Position numbers and translations under genes: made by a program. Shown here piece by piece: positions 1-6,738 of a DNA stretch of 64,000 bases; the stretch's first letter is position 1; each line of letters begins with the position of its first letter. A model generated the notes under the pieces. That model saw only the letters and a list, made by a program, of their open reading frames with translations. It was not told the DNA's origin and did no database searches. Origin of the DNA: Pseudoduganella lutea (GTDB lineage: Bacteria; Pseudomonadota; Gammaproteobacteria; Burkholderiales; Burkholderiaceae_D). The stretch covers positions 1,302,001 through 1,366,000 of the forward strand of contig NZ_CP035913.1 of assembly GCF_004209755.1 (NCBI RefSeq). Reading direction: 5' to 3'.

Positions 1-249
1 ACCGTTCAGGTTGCTATTGGCGCCGAAGGTCAGGTTCTGGCCGCTGATCGATACCAGGATGTTGTAGAAGCCAGCTTCCAGGCCGTTGAACGTAATCACA
101 TCGTGACCGCCGTACAGTGCGCCATTGACAGCGTTCGAGGTGTTGAAGAAGTTGTCGGCCCCGACGTTCAACGTGACGGTCTGGTTGTCTGCGAACGCGC
201 TCATCGAAGCGACGGCCAGTACGGAAGCTACGGCGAATTTGAGTTTCAT
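1..249 (-). CDS. Secreted protein, probable PEP-CTERM (3' end outside window)
   Basis: The reading frame opens at ATG 249 and runs off the left edge after 83 codons with no stop. It begins with a clear signal peptide: Lys at positions 2 and 4, a hydrophobic Ala/Val core, and cleavage expected after AFA near residue 20. The mature part is rich in Asn, Gly and Phe (VTLNVGADNFFN, then GLEAGFYNILVSISG), a composition typical of short Oxalobacteraceae PEP-CTERM proteins of the FxDxF type. The diagnostic C-terminal VPEP motif and transmembrane anchor would lie outside the window, so the PEP-CTERM assignment is inference. AAGGA upstream of the ATG can serve as ribosome binding site. The gene lies downstream of the secretion operon but is separated from it by a large palindrome at 334-375, so it probably has its own promoter. 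Confidence 0.6.
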   Translation of the reverse strand, partial: MKLKFAVASVLAVASMSAFADNQTVTLNVGADNFFNTSNAVNGALYGGHDVITFNGLEAGFYNILVSISGQNLTFGANSNLNG

Positions 250-267
250 GAAATTATCCTTGTGAGA

Positions 268-282
268 GTAGTAGTAGTAGTA
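268..282. repeat. (GTA)5 trinucleotide run in 5' leader
   Basis: Five GTA units lie in the likely untranslated leader of the small secreted protein that starts at 249. The run is short and outside the coding frame, so it cannot shift the reading frame. No function is assigned. Confidence 0.4.
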
Positions 283-333
283 CGTCGCTGGTCAGTACAT
301 TGCTGAACTGCTGAGATAGATCATAACATAATG

Positions 334-375
334 GCACTAAAAAATAACACAATGAAATTGTAAATTTTTTAGTGC
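334..375. promoter_or_regulatory. 42-bp nested palindrome between secretion operon and secreted protein gene
   Basis: GCACTAAAAAAT at 334-345 is matched by its exact reverse complement ATTTTTTAGTGC at 364-375. The 18 bases between contain a second perfect pair, ACAAT (349-353) and ATTGT (357-361). The stems are AT-rich and no T-run follows in either direction, so it is not a standard intrinsic terminator, although it could weakly terminate the secretion operon that ends at 515. An operator for a dimeric regulator of the gene starting at 249 is the alternative. The symmetry is seen directly; the role is inference. Confidence 0.5.
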
Positions 376-514
376 AAGTATTTTTTACGCAACATTCATT
401 GCAGCGGCGTCTACTCTACAGGAAATTCCTTCTCGTGTGTTTCTTTTAGTAACTAAGTGTTGCTTTATGAAATTGAAATATGTGTACCTCCAACAACACC
501 GCGGTCGCGTATGG

Positions 515-1375
515 TCAGGAATCGGTGTTCGCTGGTATCGGCGCTGGAGATTCGACCGGAGCGTCTGTTGCGGGCTCGACCGGCGTCACCGGTTCGGCTT
601 GCTCAGGCTCGGTCGGTTCGACAGGCTCGGCCGGAGCATCAGCGGCATTGTCTGCCGGCTCTTCTGCCTCCGTTGGCTTCGGTGGCTCTTCCACAACAGT
701 CACGGGATTGCCTGTGCTCGTGCCTGTGCCTGGAGCAGGAATAAACGTCGGTGCGCTGCCAGTCTGGGAACCGGACTGGCCTGGCTGGCCTGGTTGACCT
801 GGCGCGCCCGGCTGGCCGGGCTTGGTTTGTCCAGGCTGGCCCGGCTCTCCTGGCTTGACCTGGCCCGGCGGCAGCGGTTCCTGACCATCGAAGGTAAATA
901 CCCATTCGGAGATCTTCTGCTTGCCGTTGAACGCCTGGAAGCGCGAGGGGAAATTGGCGACCTTGATCGGCGTGGCGGCCGAGAGGCTGTAGATACCCAG
1001 GATCCCACGGTTGTCGGCCAGATAGCGGATGCCCCACTCCGCCTTGCCCGTCATGGGATCGATGAAGATCTTGCGCAGGTGGCGGCGCGTCCCCGGGAAG
1101 CGTGGATCCTTCAGCAGTTCCTTCAGCGTGGGCGGCTGGGGTGGCTGGCCGGCCGGCGTGGCGGCGGCATAGCTCTTCAGCGCGTTGCTGAACTGCTCGC
1201 CGATGTGCAGGAGATCGCGTTCGGCCTGCGCGCGCTGCAGCGTAACGCCAACGCGCACGGTGGTGGCGGCAACGAGCCCGATGATGGCAACCAGGATGAT
1301 AAGCCCCACATACGTGAAGCCACCGGCCGCGCGCGGCCGCTTACCACTCCGAATATGGCTTGCCGCTGCGGTCAT
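515..1375 (-). CDS. Type II secretion-type pseudopilin with collagen-like and acidic proline-rich tail
   Basis: The 286-residue product starts with a short basic leader, then a prepilin cleavage region (AAGGFTYVGLIILVAIIG) followed by a hydrophobic helix and a heptad-like segment (LQRAQAERDLLHIG). That is the class III signal of pseudopilins, although Tyr-Val stands where Leu-Ile is usual. A globular part of about 130 residues includes FIDPMTGKAEWG and a WVFTF strand. After residue 170 the chain becomes a run of Gly-Pro-Gln triplets (GEP, GQP, GAP, GQP, GQP, GQS). It ends in about 65 residues of Pro/Glu/Ala-rich, strongly acidic sequence. The start at ATG 1375 lies inside the preceding pseudopilin gene (35-bp overlap). 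It is the last gene of the secretion operon. The tail is not a normal pseudopilin feature and could be surface-exposed. Confidence 0.8.
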   Translation of the reverse strand: MTAAASHIRSGKRPRAAGGFTYVGLIILVAIIGLVAATTVRVGVTLQRAQAERDLLHIGEQFSNALKSYAAATPAGQPPQPPTLKELLKDPRFPGTRRHLRKIFIDPMTGKAEWGIRYLADNRGILGIYSLSAATPIKVANFPSRFQAFNGKQKISEWVFTFDGQEPLPPGQVKPGEPGQPGQTKPGQPGAPGQPGQPGQSGSQTGSAPTFIPAPGTGTSTGNPVTVVEEPPKPTEAEEPADNAADAPAEPVEPTEPEQAEPVTPVEPATDAPVESPAPIPANTDS

Positions 1376-1721
1376 TGCCCGGTGCTCCGCTCTTGATGTC
1401 GGCGATGCCGCCCTGCGCCGGGTCTTCCGGCGGCAGCAGTTGCCAGCTGTCGGCCGTTTCCGTGATGGGGTCGATGGGCAGCGCGCGCAGGTATTTTTTC
1501 TCGACCAGCTGTTCCAGCGATTCGGGATAACGGCCGGTATCGCCATAGAACTGGTCGATGACCAAGCGCGTGCTGCGCAGGTTATCGGCGAGGATGGTTT
1601 CCTTGGCCTTGTCGACGCTGGGGAAATAACGGGGCACGGCCAGCGTCAATAGCAGCGCCACGATGCCCAGCACCACCAGCAACTCGATCAGCGTGAATCC
1701 CTTGGACAGCTTGTTTACCAT
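1341..1721 (-). CDS. GspG-like pseudopilin
   Basis: This 126-residue product has a textbook prepilin leader: MVNKLSKGFTLIELLVV gives cleavage after Gly8, Phe at +1 and Glu at +5, then a hydrophobic helix. The following TLAVPRYFPSVDKAKE segment, NLRSTRLVIDQFYGDTGRYP motif and short C-terminal domain match GspG-type pseudopilins and related type IV filament subunits. It would be processed by a prepilin peptidase and join the periplasmic pseudopilus. The window has no prepilin peptidase gene, so one must be encoded elsewhere. It is the second-last gene of the operon, overlapping the next gene by 35 bp and lying 15 bp after the preceding pseudopilin. The exact pseudopilin class is uncertain because several minor subunits look alike. 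Confidence 0.85.
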   Translation of the reverse strand: MVNKLSKGFTLIELLVVLGIVALLLTLAVPRYFPSVDKAKETILADNLRSTRLVIDQFYGDTGRYPESLEQLVEKKYLRALPIDPITETADSWQLLPPEDPAQGGIADIKSGAPGNDRSGKPYSEW

Positions 1722-1736
1722 GTGCCTGCCATTTGC

Positions 1737-2225
1737 TTACCATTTTCGATAGGGGATGCCGTTCAGCCCTATCTTGTCGGAATTCGAATACACGTCATAG
1801 ACATCCTCGCCTTCGCGCGGTTCCTCGGCCTCGCTGGCGTAACTGCGCTTGCCCCAGGTCTGCGCGGCCGAAAGCTCGCTGTCGGTCGAGAACGGGTCGC
1901 GCGGCACGCGGCGCAGGAAAAAGATCTTGCCCCGCTTCGGGTCGCGCAAGTCCGTCACGCCCTCGGCCAGCGTCTCCAGGTTTTTTGGATAACCGGTGCC
2001 GCCGATGGTCTTTTCGATCCGCCCGTCATCATAGGCCTGCTTGTAGTCGTCGAGTCCCTTGCGAATCTGGTACAGCGCCGTGCGCAACTCGCCCTCGTTG
2101 CGGCGCTGCACAGTTACTTGCGCCGTCGGGATCACGAGCGCCGCCAGCAGGCCGAGGATGGCCACGGTGACGAGCAGCTCGATCAGCGTGAAGCCGCGCC
2201 GCCGGTGGAGCATGCCATTCATCAC
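1737..2225 (-). CDS. Pseudopilin of the type II secretion-like operon
   Basis: The 162-residue product carries the prepilin signal RRRGFTLIELLVTVAILG close to its N-terminus, with Glu at +5, followed by a helix and a GELRTALYQIRKGLDDYKQAY segment. The C-terminal half has VPRDPFS and ends in GLNGIPYRKW, an ending common in GspG/GspH-like pseudopilins of this cluster type. The stop-start junction with the secretin gene overlaps by 4 bp (ATGA), so translation is probably coupled. Together with the genes at 515, 1341 and 9640 it makes four pseudopilins in one operon: probably one major (GspG at 9640) and three minor. Which minor class it represents cannot be decided from the sequence alone. Confidence 0.83.
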   Translation of the reverse strand: MMNGMLHRRRGFTLIELLVTVAILGLLAALVIPTAQVTVQRRNEGELRTALYQIRKGLDDYKQAYDDGRIEKTIGGTGYPKNLETLAEGVTDLRDPKRGKIFFLRRVPRDPFSTDSELSAAQTWGKRSYASEAEEPREGEDVYDVYSNSDKIGLNGIPYRKW

Positions 2226-4276
2226 TGGTTCTGCGCGGGCGGCGGCGCGGTGGTCGCCGGCGGCGGCACGGTGGTCTGGGGCGGCGGCGCGACCGGCAAT
2301 ACCTGCACCGGCTGCTGCGTCACGCTCGATGCCGGACCTGGTTGCGACGTCGACAGCGGCACACCTGCCGGCGTGCCGGACTCCTGGGGTGTTGCCTGCA
2401 CGGCTGGCGCACCACTCGCTGGCGCCCCATCGGCCGGCGTGCCCGGTACTGGTGCGCCACGCTGCGGCAACAGCACCGGGGTGCGTGCCGACAGTTCGGG
2501 CTTGCGGCGGAAGTTCGCTTCCGTGCCGGCCGAGAACTCGGTGGCATCGGCGGGCGGGCGCTGCAGGTTGCGCACCAGGCGTGGCGTAATCGACAGCACG
2601 ATCTCTGTTTTCTGGGAGTCGTCTGAATGCGTGCCGAACAGCCGGCCGACGATCGGCAGGTCACCCAGGCCCGGCACCCGGTTGCCGCCCTTGCGTTCCT
2701 CGTTGTTGATCAGGCCGGCCAGCACCTGGTTCTCGCCATCCTTCAGTTGCAACATCGTGGAGGCCTGGCGGGTACCGATCTGGTAAGCCGTGGTGCCGGA
2801 ATTGGTCTTGATCGTGCTGACCAGGTTCGACACCTCGAGCGAAATGCGGATGGCCACCTCGTTGTTCAGGTAGATGGTCGGCTCCGCATTCAATGTCAGG
2901 CCCACGTCGACGTAGCTGACGCTTTCCTGCGCAAAACCGGCGGTGCCGGGCGAAACCGTGGTGGTGATGACCGGGACCTTGTCGCCAATCAGGATCTTGG
3001 CTTTTTCCTTGTTGCGCACGCGGATGCGCGGATTGGCCAGCAAGTTCGAATCCGACGCATTGCGGTTCGCCGTCGCCGTGGCACTGATCCCGGTGATGCT
3101 GAGGGTGCGCCGGTTCAGGTTGTCGAGATCGTTCAGCGTGATTTTCGAGCCTTCGCCGGTGACCAGCGGCGCCAGCGTCACGCTGGTGGGCCAGGCCACG
3201 CCCAGCTGCATCAGGCTGCTGCGCTTGACTTCGAGGATCTCCACTTCCAGCATCACTTCCGGCTCGGCCATGTCCTGCACCGCCACGATCTTCTCGGCCA
3301 GCCGTACGGCATCGGCATTGTCGCGCATGATGACGAGGTTCAGCTTTTCGTCGGCCACCACGTCGCGCGACTTCAGGATCGTCTTCAGCGTGTTGGCGAC
3401 CAGCTTGGCTTCGGCGTTGGCGAGATAGAAGGTCTTGACGACGGTTTCCTGGTATTCCTTCAGCTTGGCGGCGATGTTCGGGTAGATCAGGATCGTGTTC
3501 GCATCCATCACCTGCTGTTCCAGCTGGTTCGTCATCAGCAGGTAGTACACGGCCGATTCGACGGTGCTGTTCCTCAGCATGATGGTGGTGCGGGTATCGG
3601 CCTTCACGTCCTTGTCGAAGACGAAATTGAGGCCGGAGCGCCGCGAGATGACATCGAACACCTGTTTCAGCGGCGCCTCGCGGAACTCGATCGTGATGGG
3701 CTGCTTGTAGGCCTTCGCCAGCGCGTTCTCGCCGCCGTTCGGCGGATTCTTCTCGGCGATCTCGCGCTGCAGCGCCCTCGCGCGCGGCTGGTCGGGCTTC
3801 TCGGACAGCACTGCCTCGAGCTTGGCCCTGGCGCCATCGAATTCCTTCTTGTCGGCCAGCGCGGCGGCATCGGCGAGCAGCCTGTCATGGCGTTCGCCCA
3901 TATCGAGTGCGCGCAGCGCCATGCGCGCGCGTTCGTTCTGCGGATTGAGCGCCAGCACGCGCTGGATATTCTGCAATGCGAGTTCGCGCTGGCCTTCCGC
4001 CGTCAGCCGCTCGGCCTGGTCCAGGTAGCGCATGATGGCGCGGTCGCGCGCCTGCAGGTACGTGGCGCGGTATTGCGCGTTGCCGGGATCCTGCGCGATC
4101 GCTTCCTGCAGCTTCAGCAGGCCTGCCTCGACCTGATCCTTTTCCACCAGCGCGGTACCGTCGCGATAGGCCATCTGCCCGGCGCAACCCGCCAATGCCA
4201 GGGCCAGCGCGGACAGCGTCAGCACCCGGCACACCCGGCCACCACGTACCCAGCCTCGATTCGCGTGCTTGTTCAA
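2222..4276 (-). CDS. gspD: Secretin lipoprotein with N-terminal TPR region (GspD/PilQ/MshL type)
   Basis: This 684-residue protein should form the outer-membrane channel of the secretion-like machine. It has a lipoprotein signal (LALAGC, Cys31) and an N-terminal helical part with tetratricopeptide-like repeats at about 40-170 (LALNPQNERARMALRAL). A short secretin N domain starts near 190 (ITIEFREAPLKQVFDVISR), with a further N domain to about 330. The secretin core at about 340-570 ends in VPGLGDLPIVGRLF and TEIVLSITPRLV. The last 90 residues are Pro/Ala/Gly-rich. TPR at the N-terminus is not found in classical GspD; it is typical of the PilMNOP-associated variant. The start is TTG, overlapping the previous stop (TTGA) with GGAG seven bases upstream. 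The next Met lies after the lipobox, so TTG is favoured. Confidence 0.92.
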   Translation of the reverse strand: MNKHANRGWVRGGRVCRVLTLSALALALAGCAGQMAYRDGTALVEKDQVEAGLLKLQEAIAQDPGNAQYRATYLQARDRAIMRYLDQAERLTAEGQRELALQNIQRVLALNPQNERARMALRALDMGERHDRLLADAAALADKKEFDGARAKLEAVLSEKPDQPRARALQREIAEKNPPNGGENALAKAYKQPITIEFREAPLKQVFDVISRRSGLNFVFDKDVKADTRTTIMLRNSTVESAVYYLLMTNQLEQQVMDANTILIYPNIAAKLKEYQETVVKTFYLANAEAKLVANTLKTILKSRDVVADEKLNLVIMRDNADAVRLAEKIVAVQDMAEPEVMLEVEILEVKRSSLMQLGVAWPTSVTLAPLVTGEGSKITLNDLDNLNRRTLSITGISATATANRNASDSNLLANPRIRVRNKEKAKILIGDKVPVITTTVSPGTAGFAQESVSYVDVGLTLNAEPTIYLNNEVAIRISLEVSNLVSTIKTNSGTTAYQIGTRQASTMLQLKDGENQVLAGLINNEERKGGNRVPGLGDLPIVGRLFGTHSDDSQKTEIVLSITPRLVRNLQRPPADATEFSAGTEANFRRKPELSARTPVLLPQRGAPVPGTPADGAPASGAPAVQATPQESGTPAGVPLSTSQPGPASSVTQQPVQVLPVAPPPQTTVPPPATTAPPPAQNQ

Positions 4277-4830
4277 TCCATGACTCCAATATTTAGCTGT
4301 TGCACCTGGTTCAGGGGCAGGTAAGTCACCGTCAGTGTCGGCGGCGCGATGGTATCGATGCGGTACATGCCGTCGATCACGGTGCCGACCCGCGCGATAT
4401 AGGTGCGGTCGGGGCGGGCCAGGTAGACTTCCCAGGCACCATCCGCCACCCCCTTGCCCAATACCGTGAATGGCAGCGGCGGCGCGGTCGGTGCGGGCGG
4501 CGGTGGCGGCGGCCCCCTTGGCGCCTCGGGAGGCGGTGGTGGCGGATTCAGGTTCTGGCCGGCGAACACGCCATCGCCGCCCTTGAATGCGCCCTCCCCC
4601 GTTGCGCCGATCAGTTCCGCGCGCGGTATCAGGCGGAGGATTGCACCACTTGCCGGCGGCGTGGCACCCTCCCGCGCGGCGGTGCGCGGCGCGCGAACCT
4701 GCTGCGCCGCCGGCACCTGCGCCCGCTCGACCGGTTCGGCCACATCATTCTCGGGTGCGTTATCGCCGAACACCGCGAGGCCGACGGCAACCACCAGGGC
4801 CGCTCCCATCAGGACGTGCCGGGACTTCAC
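4273..4830 (-). CDS. PilP/GspC-like proline-rich inner-membrane protein
   Basis: The 185-residue protein has one N-terminal membrane segment (about 5-22), a long linker with polyproline stretches around residues 95-115, and a compact C-terminal domain beginning PFTVLGKG with WEVYLARPDRTYIARVG and VTYLPL. This layout matches the PilP/GspC homology region that contacts the secretin periplasmic domains. Its place between PilO-like and secretin genes fits that role. The start codon is GTG at 4830, overlapping the previous stop as GTGA. Sequence conservation in this family is low, so the assignment rests on gene order, topology and length. Confidence 0.75.
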   Translation of the reverse strand: MKSRHVLMGAALVVAVGLAVFGDNAPENDVAEPVERAQVPAAQQVRAPRTAAREGATPPASGAILRLIPRAELIGATGEGAFKGGDGVFAGQNLNPPPPPPEAPRGPPPPPPAPTAPPLPFTVLGKGVADGAWEVYLARPDRTYIARVGTVIDGMYRIDTIAPPTLTVTYLPLNQVQQLNIGVMD

Positions 4831-5390
4831 GGCGCCTCCTTCAGGAACAGCGTGATGCGCAACCGCGCTTCCACGGCGGGGTCCGCGATCGTATCGCGCC
4901 GGAAGCTTACTTCGTCGAGCGATGCGAATGGCACGGCGGCCAGCGCCTCCAGCGCGAACTGCCAGATGTTGCGGTAAGTGCCCTTCACGGGCAGTGCGAC
5001 CTGGTACGTGGTCACACCGCTGGCCTTGTCGAACGCGAACTTGTATTCGCCCTGATTGAGCGCAAGGTTGGACTTGCCGGCCAGGTCGAACAGCGTCTTG
5101 ACCTGCTGCTCGGCATGGCGCTTTTCGCCCAGCGTGGCGTAGAACAGCGACAGGTTTTCATTCGCGGTTGGCGGCAGCGGCGCTTCCGCCAGCGCGGATG
5201 CCGTGGGCAGCGGCCGCGCCAGCTCTTCGCGCAACGCAGCCTGCTGCGGCAACAGCCACGCCCAGGTGGCCACGCCGGCCACCAGCAGCGCCACCGCCAG
5301 GCATGCGGCCCCACCAGTGCGCATCGCAAACAGGCGCAGCGCCAGCATCAGCGGCGCCAGCTGGATCTCCTTCATCGCGCTGTCCTTCAT
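4827..5390 (-). CDS. PilO/GspM-like inner-membrane protein
   Basis: The 187-residue product has a single hydrophobic segment at about 25-48 followed by a periplasmic part. An amphipathic stretch near 110-130 (LGEKRHAEQQVKTLFDLAG) leads into a ferredoxin-like alpha/beta domain (YQVALPVKGTYRNIWQFALE). This is the pattern of PilO, which heterodimerises with PilN. I chose ATG 5390 because it overlaps the preceding stop (ATGA) and has GGAGG a few bases upstream. A GTG four codons earlier is possible but overlaps that Shine-Dalgarno sequence. Its neighbours are PilN-like upstream and PilP-like downstream. Confidence 0.75.
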   Translation of the reverse strand: MKDSAMKEIQLAPLMLALRLFAMRTGGAACLAVALLVAGVATWAWLLPQQAALREELARPLPTASALAEAPLPPTANENLSLFYATLGEKRHAEQQVKTLFDLAGKSNLALNQGEYKFAFDKASGVTTYQVALPVKGTYRNIWQFALEALAAVPFASLDEVSFRRDTIADPAVEARLRITLFLKEAP

Positions 5391-5932
5391 CGTGCCCTCC
5401 ACTGCACTTCGACCTGAAAGCGGATCGGATGGTTCGGATCCTGCTCGCCGATCTCATGGCGCACCAGCGCCGCGGCGGTGAAGAACTCCTGCTGCTTCAG
5501 CACTTGTACATAGCCCACCATGTCGTCGCTGTTGCGCGCCTCGGCCGTGATCTTCAGCAGCTGCTTCTTCGGATCGGGATCGAGTGCCAGCAGCGCGATG
5601 TTGGCCGGGGTCGCGCTGCCGATTGCATCCTCGAGCGCGCGCCACGGCACGTTCAGTCGCAGGATCGCCGTGTTGACGGCATTGGCCTGCGCTTCCGGAA
5701 TCGCCACCTCGGCCATGCGCGCCGGCCGGTTCGACAGTGCGGCCTGGCTGGCCCGCAACCGTTCGACCTGTTCTTCGCGCGCGGCACGCTGCTCCGCCAT
5801 ATGCATGGAGAACCAGATGCCGCCGGCGCACAGTGCGATGCCCGCCAGTCCGGCCGCCAGGAACGCCGGATGCAGCCGGTACAGTGCGCGCCGCCAGGTT
5901 GCCTGGGCAAAGTCGATCCGCATGGGCTTCAC
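5387..5932 (-). CDS. PilN/GspL-like inner-membrane protein
   Basis: The 181-residue product opens with a short cytoplasmic peptide (MRIDFAQATWRR), the position where PilN binds PilM. A membrane helix follows at about 22-43, then a coiled-coil-like stretch (AREEQVERLRASQAAL) and an alpha/beta periplasmic domain including VPWRALEDAIGS, a PilN hallmark region, and DDMVGYVQVLKQQEFF. The start is probably GTG 5932 because it overlaps the previous stop (GTGA) and has GGGAG six bases upstream; ATG 5923 is the alternative. Together with its PilM- and PilO-like neighbours it should form the inner-membrane assembly platform. Confidence 0.78.
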   Translation of the reverse strand: MKPMRIDFAQATWRRALYRLHPAFLAAGLAGIALCAGGIWFSMHMAEQRAAREEQVERLRASQAALSNRPARMAEVAIPEAQANAVNTAILRLNVPWRALEDAIGSATPANIALLALDPDPKKQLLKITAEARNSDDMVGYVQVLKQQEFFTAAALVRHEIGEQDPNHPIRFQVEVQWRAR

Positions 5933-6738
5933 GATGCGCTCCCGGAAAAGGCAAGGCGGCCGGCGGCGGACAGGTCGTCTCCCTGCCCTGCGTCGAGCCG
6001 CGTGGTGGTCACCTGTCCTGCGCCAGCCGGCTTGTCCAGCGCGGCGGGCAACGCACCGCACAATTGCAATTGTGCCGGCATGTCGAGGCCCAGCAGCAGC
6101 GCCTCGCGGCCCACCATCTGCGTCAGCCAGTAATGGTCGGCTCCCGGCGGCACCTGCAGTGCCCGCACGGCGCGCAGCTGCCGCCCCTCGATCGCGGCCA
6201 CGGTCAGCAGGCCGTCGTGCAACTGGCCGAACCATGCACCGGGCCGGATCGCGCGGCACCAGCGGTTCCACGCTGTGACGAAGTGCGGCACGACCTGTAC
6301 CACGTGCAGCCGGTTCTCAAGCGCCACGGCATCGACCAGCGCCAGCAGCGCGCGCGGCACGGCGGCGGCGAAGAACGGCTCGGTGGAGTGCCAGTCCGCC
6401 GTGACGTGCCAGGCAGCCGGCCCTTCGCCGTACAGCGCATGGAAGCGCAGCGCGGCGGCAGCTTCGATGTCCGGCAGCCGCGCGGCGCCCGGCGGCGGCG
6501 CCACCTGCCACAGGCGGCACAATTCATCCGTCAGCACCACCGTTACCGGCCAGCCGGCCACGTCCTGCCCGGCGAGCAGCGCGCGCAAGGCCCCGCCCAG
6601 CGCTTCGATGCCGGGGCCCGGCACCGGCTGCTCGGCCAGCACGTTCACCTTGTCATGACGCCAGCGCGAGCCGGCCAGCAGGCTGACGGCACCCGTTGCC
6701 ACGCCGAGGCGCAATACCTGTCCGATGGCCCTACGCAT
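5929..6738 (-). CDS. PilM/GspL-like cytoplasmic platform protein (divergent)
   Basis: The 269-residue protein sits where PilM is encoded in PilMNOP-type operons: after GspE, with an 8-bp overlap, and before the PilN-like gene. It has no membrane segment. It shows WPVTVVLTDELCRLWQVAPP and a central AAAALRFHALYGEGP segment, which resemble the actin-like fold region of PilM/GspL-type proteins used in comparable Oxalobacteraceae operons. It is shorter than PilM (about 350 residues), and I cannot see convincing nucleotide-binding phosphate loops, so ATP binding is doubtful. The role (coupling the ATPase to PilN) is inferred mainly from context. Confidence 0.6.
   Translation of the reverse strand: MRRAIGQVLRLGVATGAVSLLAGSRWRHDKVNVLAEQPVPGPGIEALGGALRALLAGQDVAGWPVTVVLTDELCRLWQVAPPPGAARLPDIEAAAALRFHALYGEGPAAWHVTADWHSTEPFFAAAVPRALLALVDAVALENRLHVVQVVPHFVTAWNRWCRAIRPGAWFGQLHDGLLTVAAIEGRQLRAVRALQVPPGADHYWLTQMVGREALLLGLDMPAQLQLCGALPAALDKPAGAGQVTTTRLDAGQGDDLSAAGRLAFSGSAS

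Noticed and set aside
268..282. (GTA)5 repeat as phase-variation tract
   Set aside because: Only five units, outside the coding frame and not between -35 and -10 elements that I can identify.
2627..4324. Long plus-strand open frame opposite the secretin gene
   Set aside because: It overlaps an intact secretin with all family motifs and lacks any own domain or ribosome binding site.
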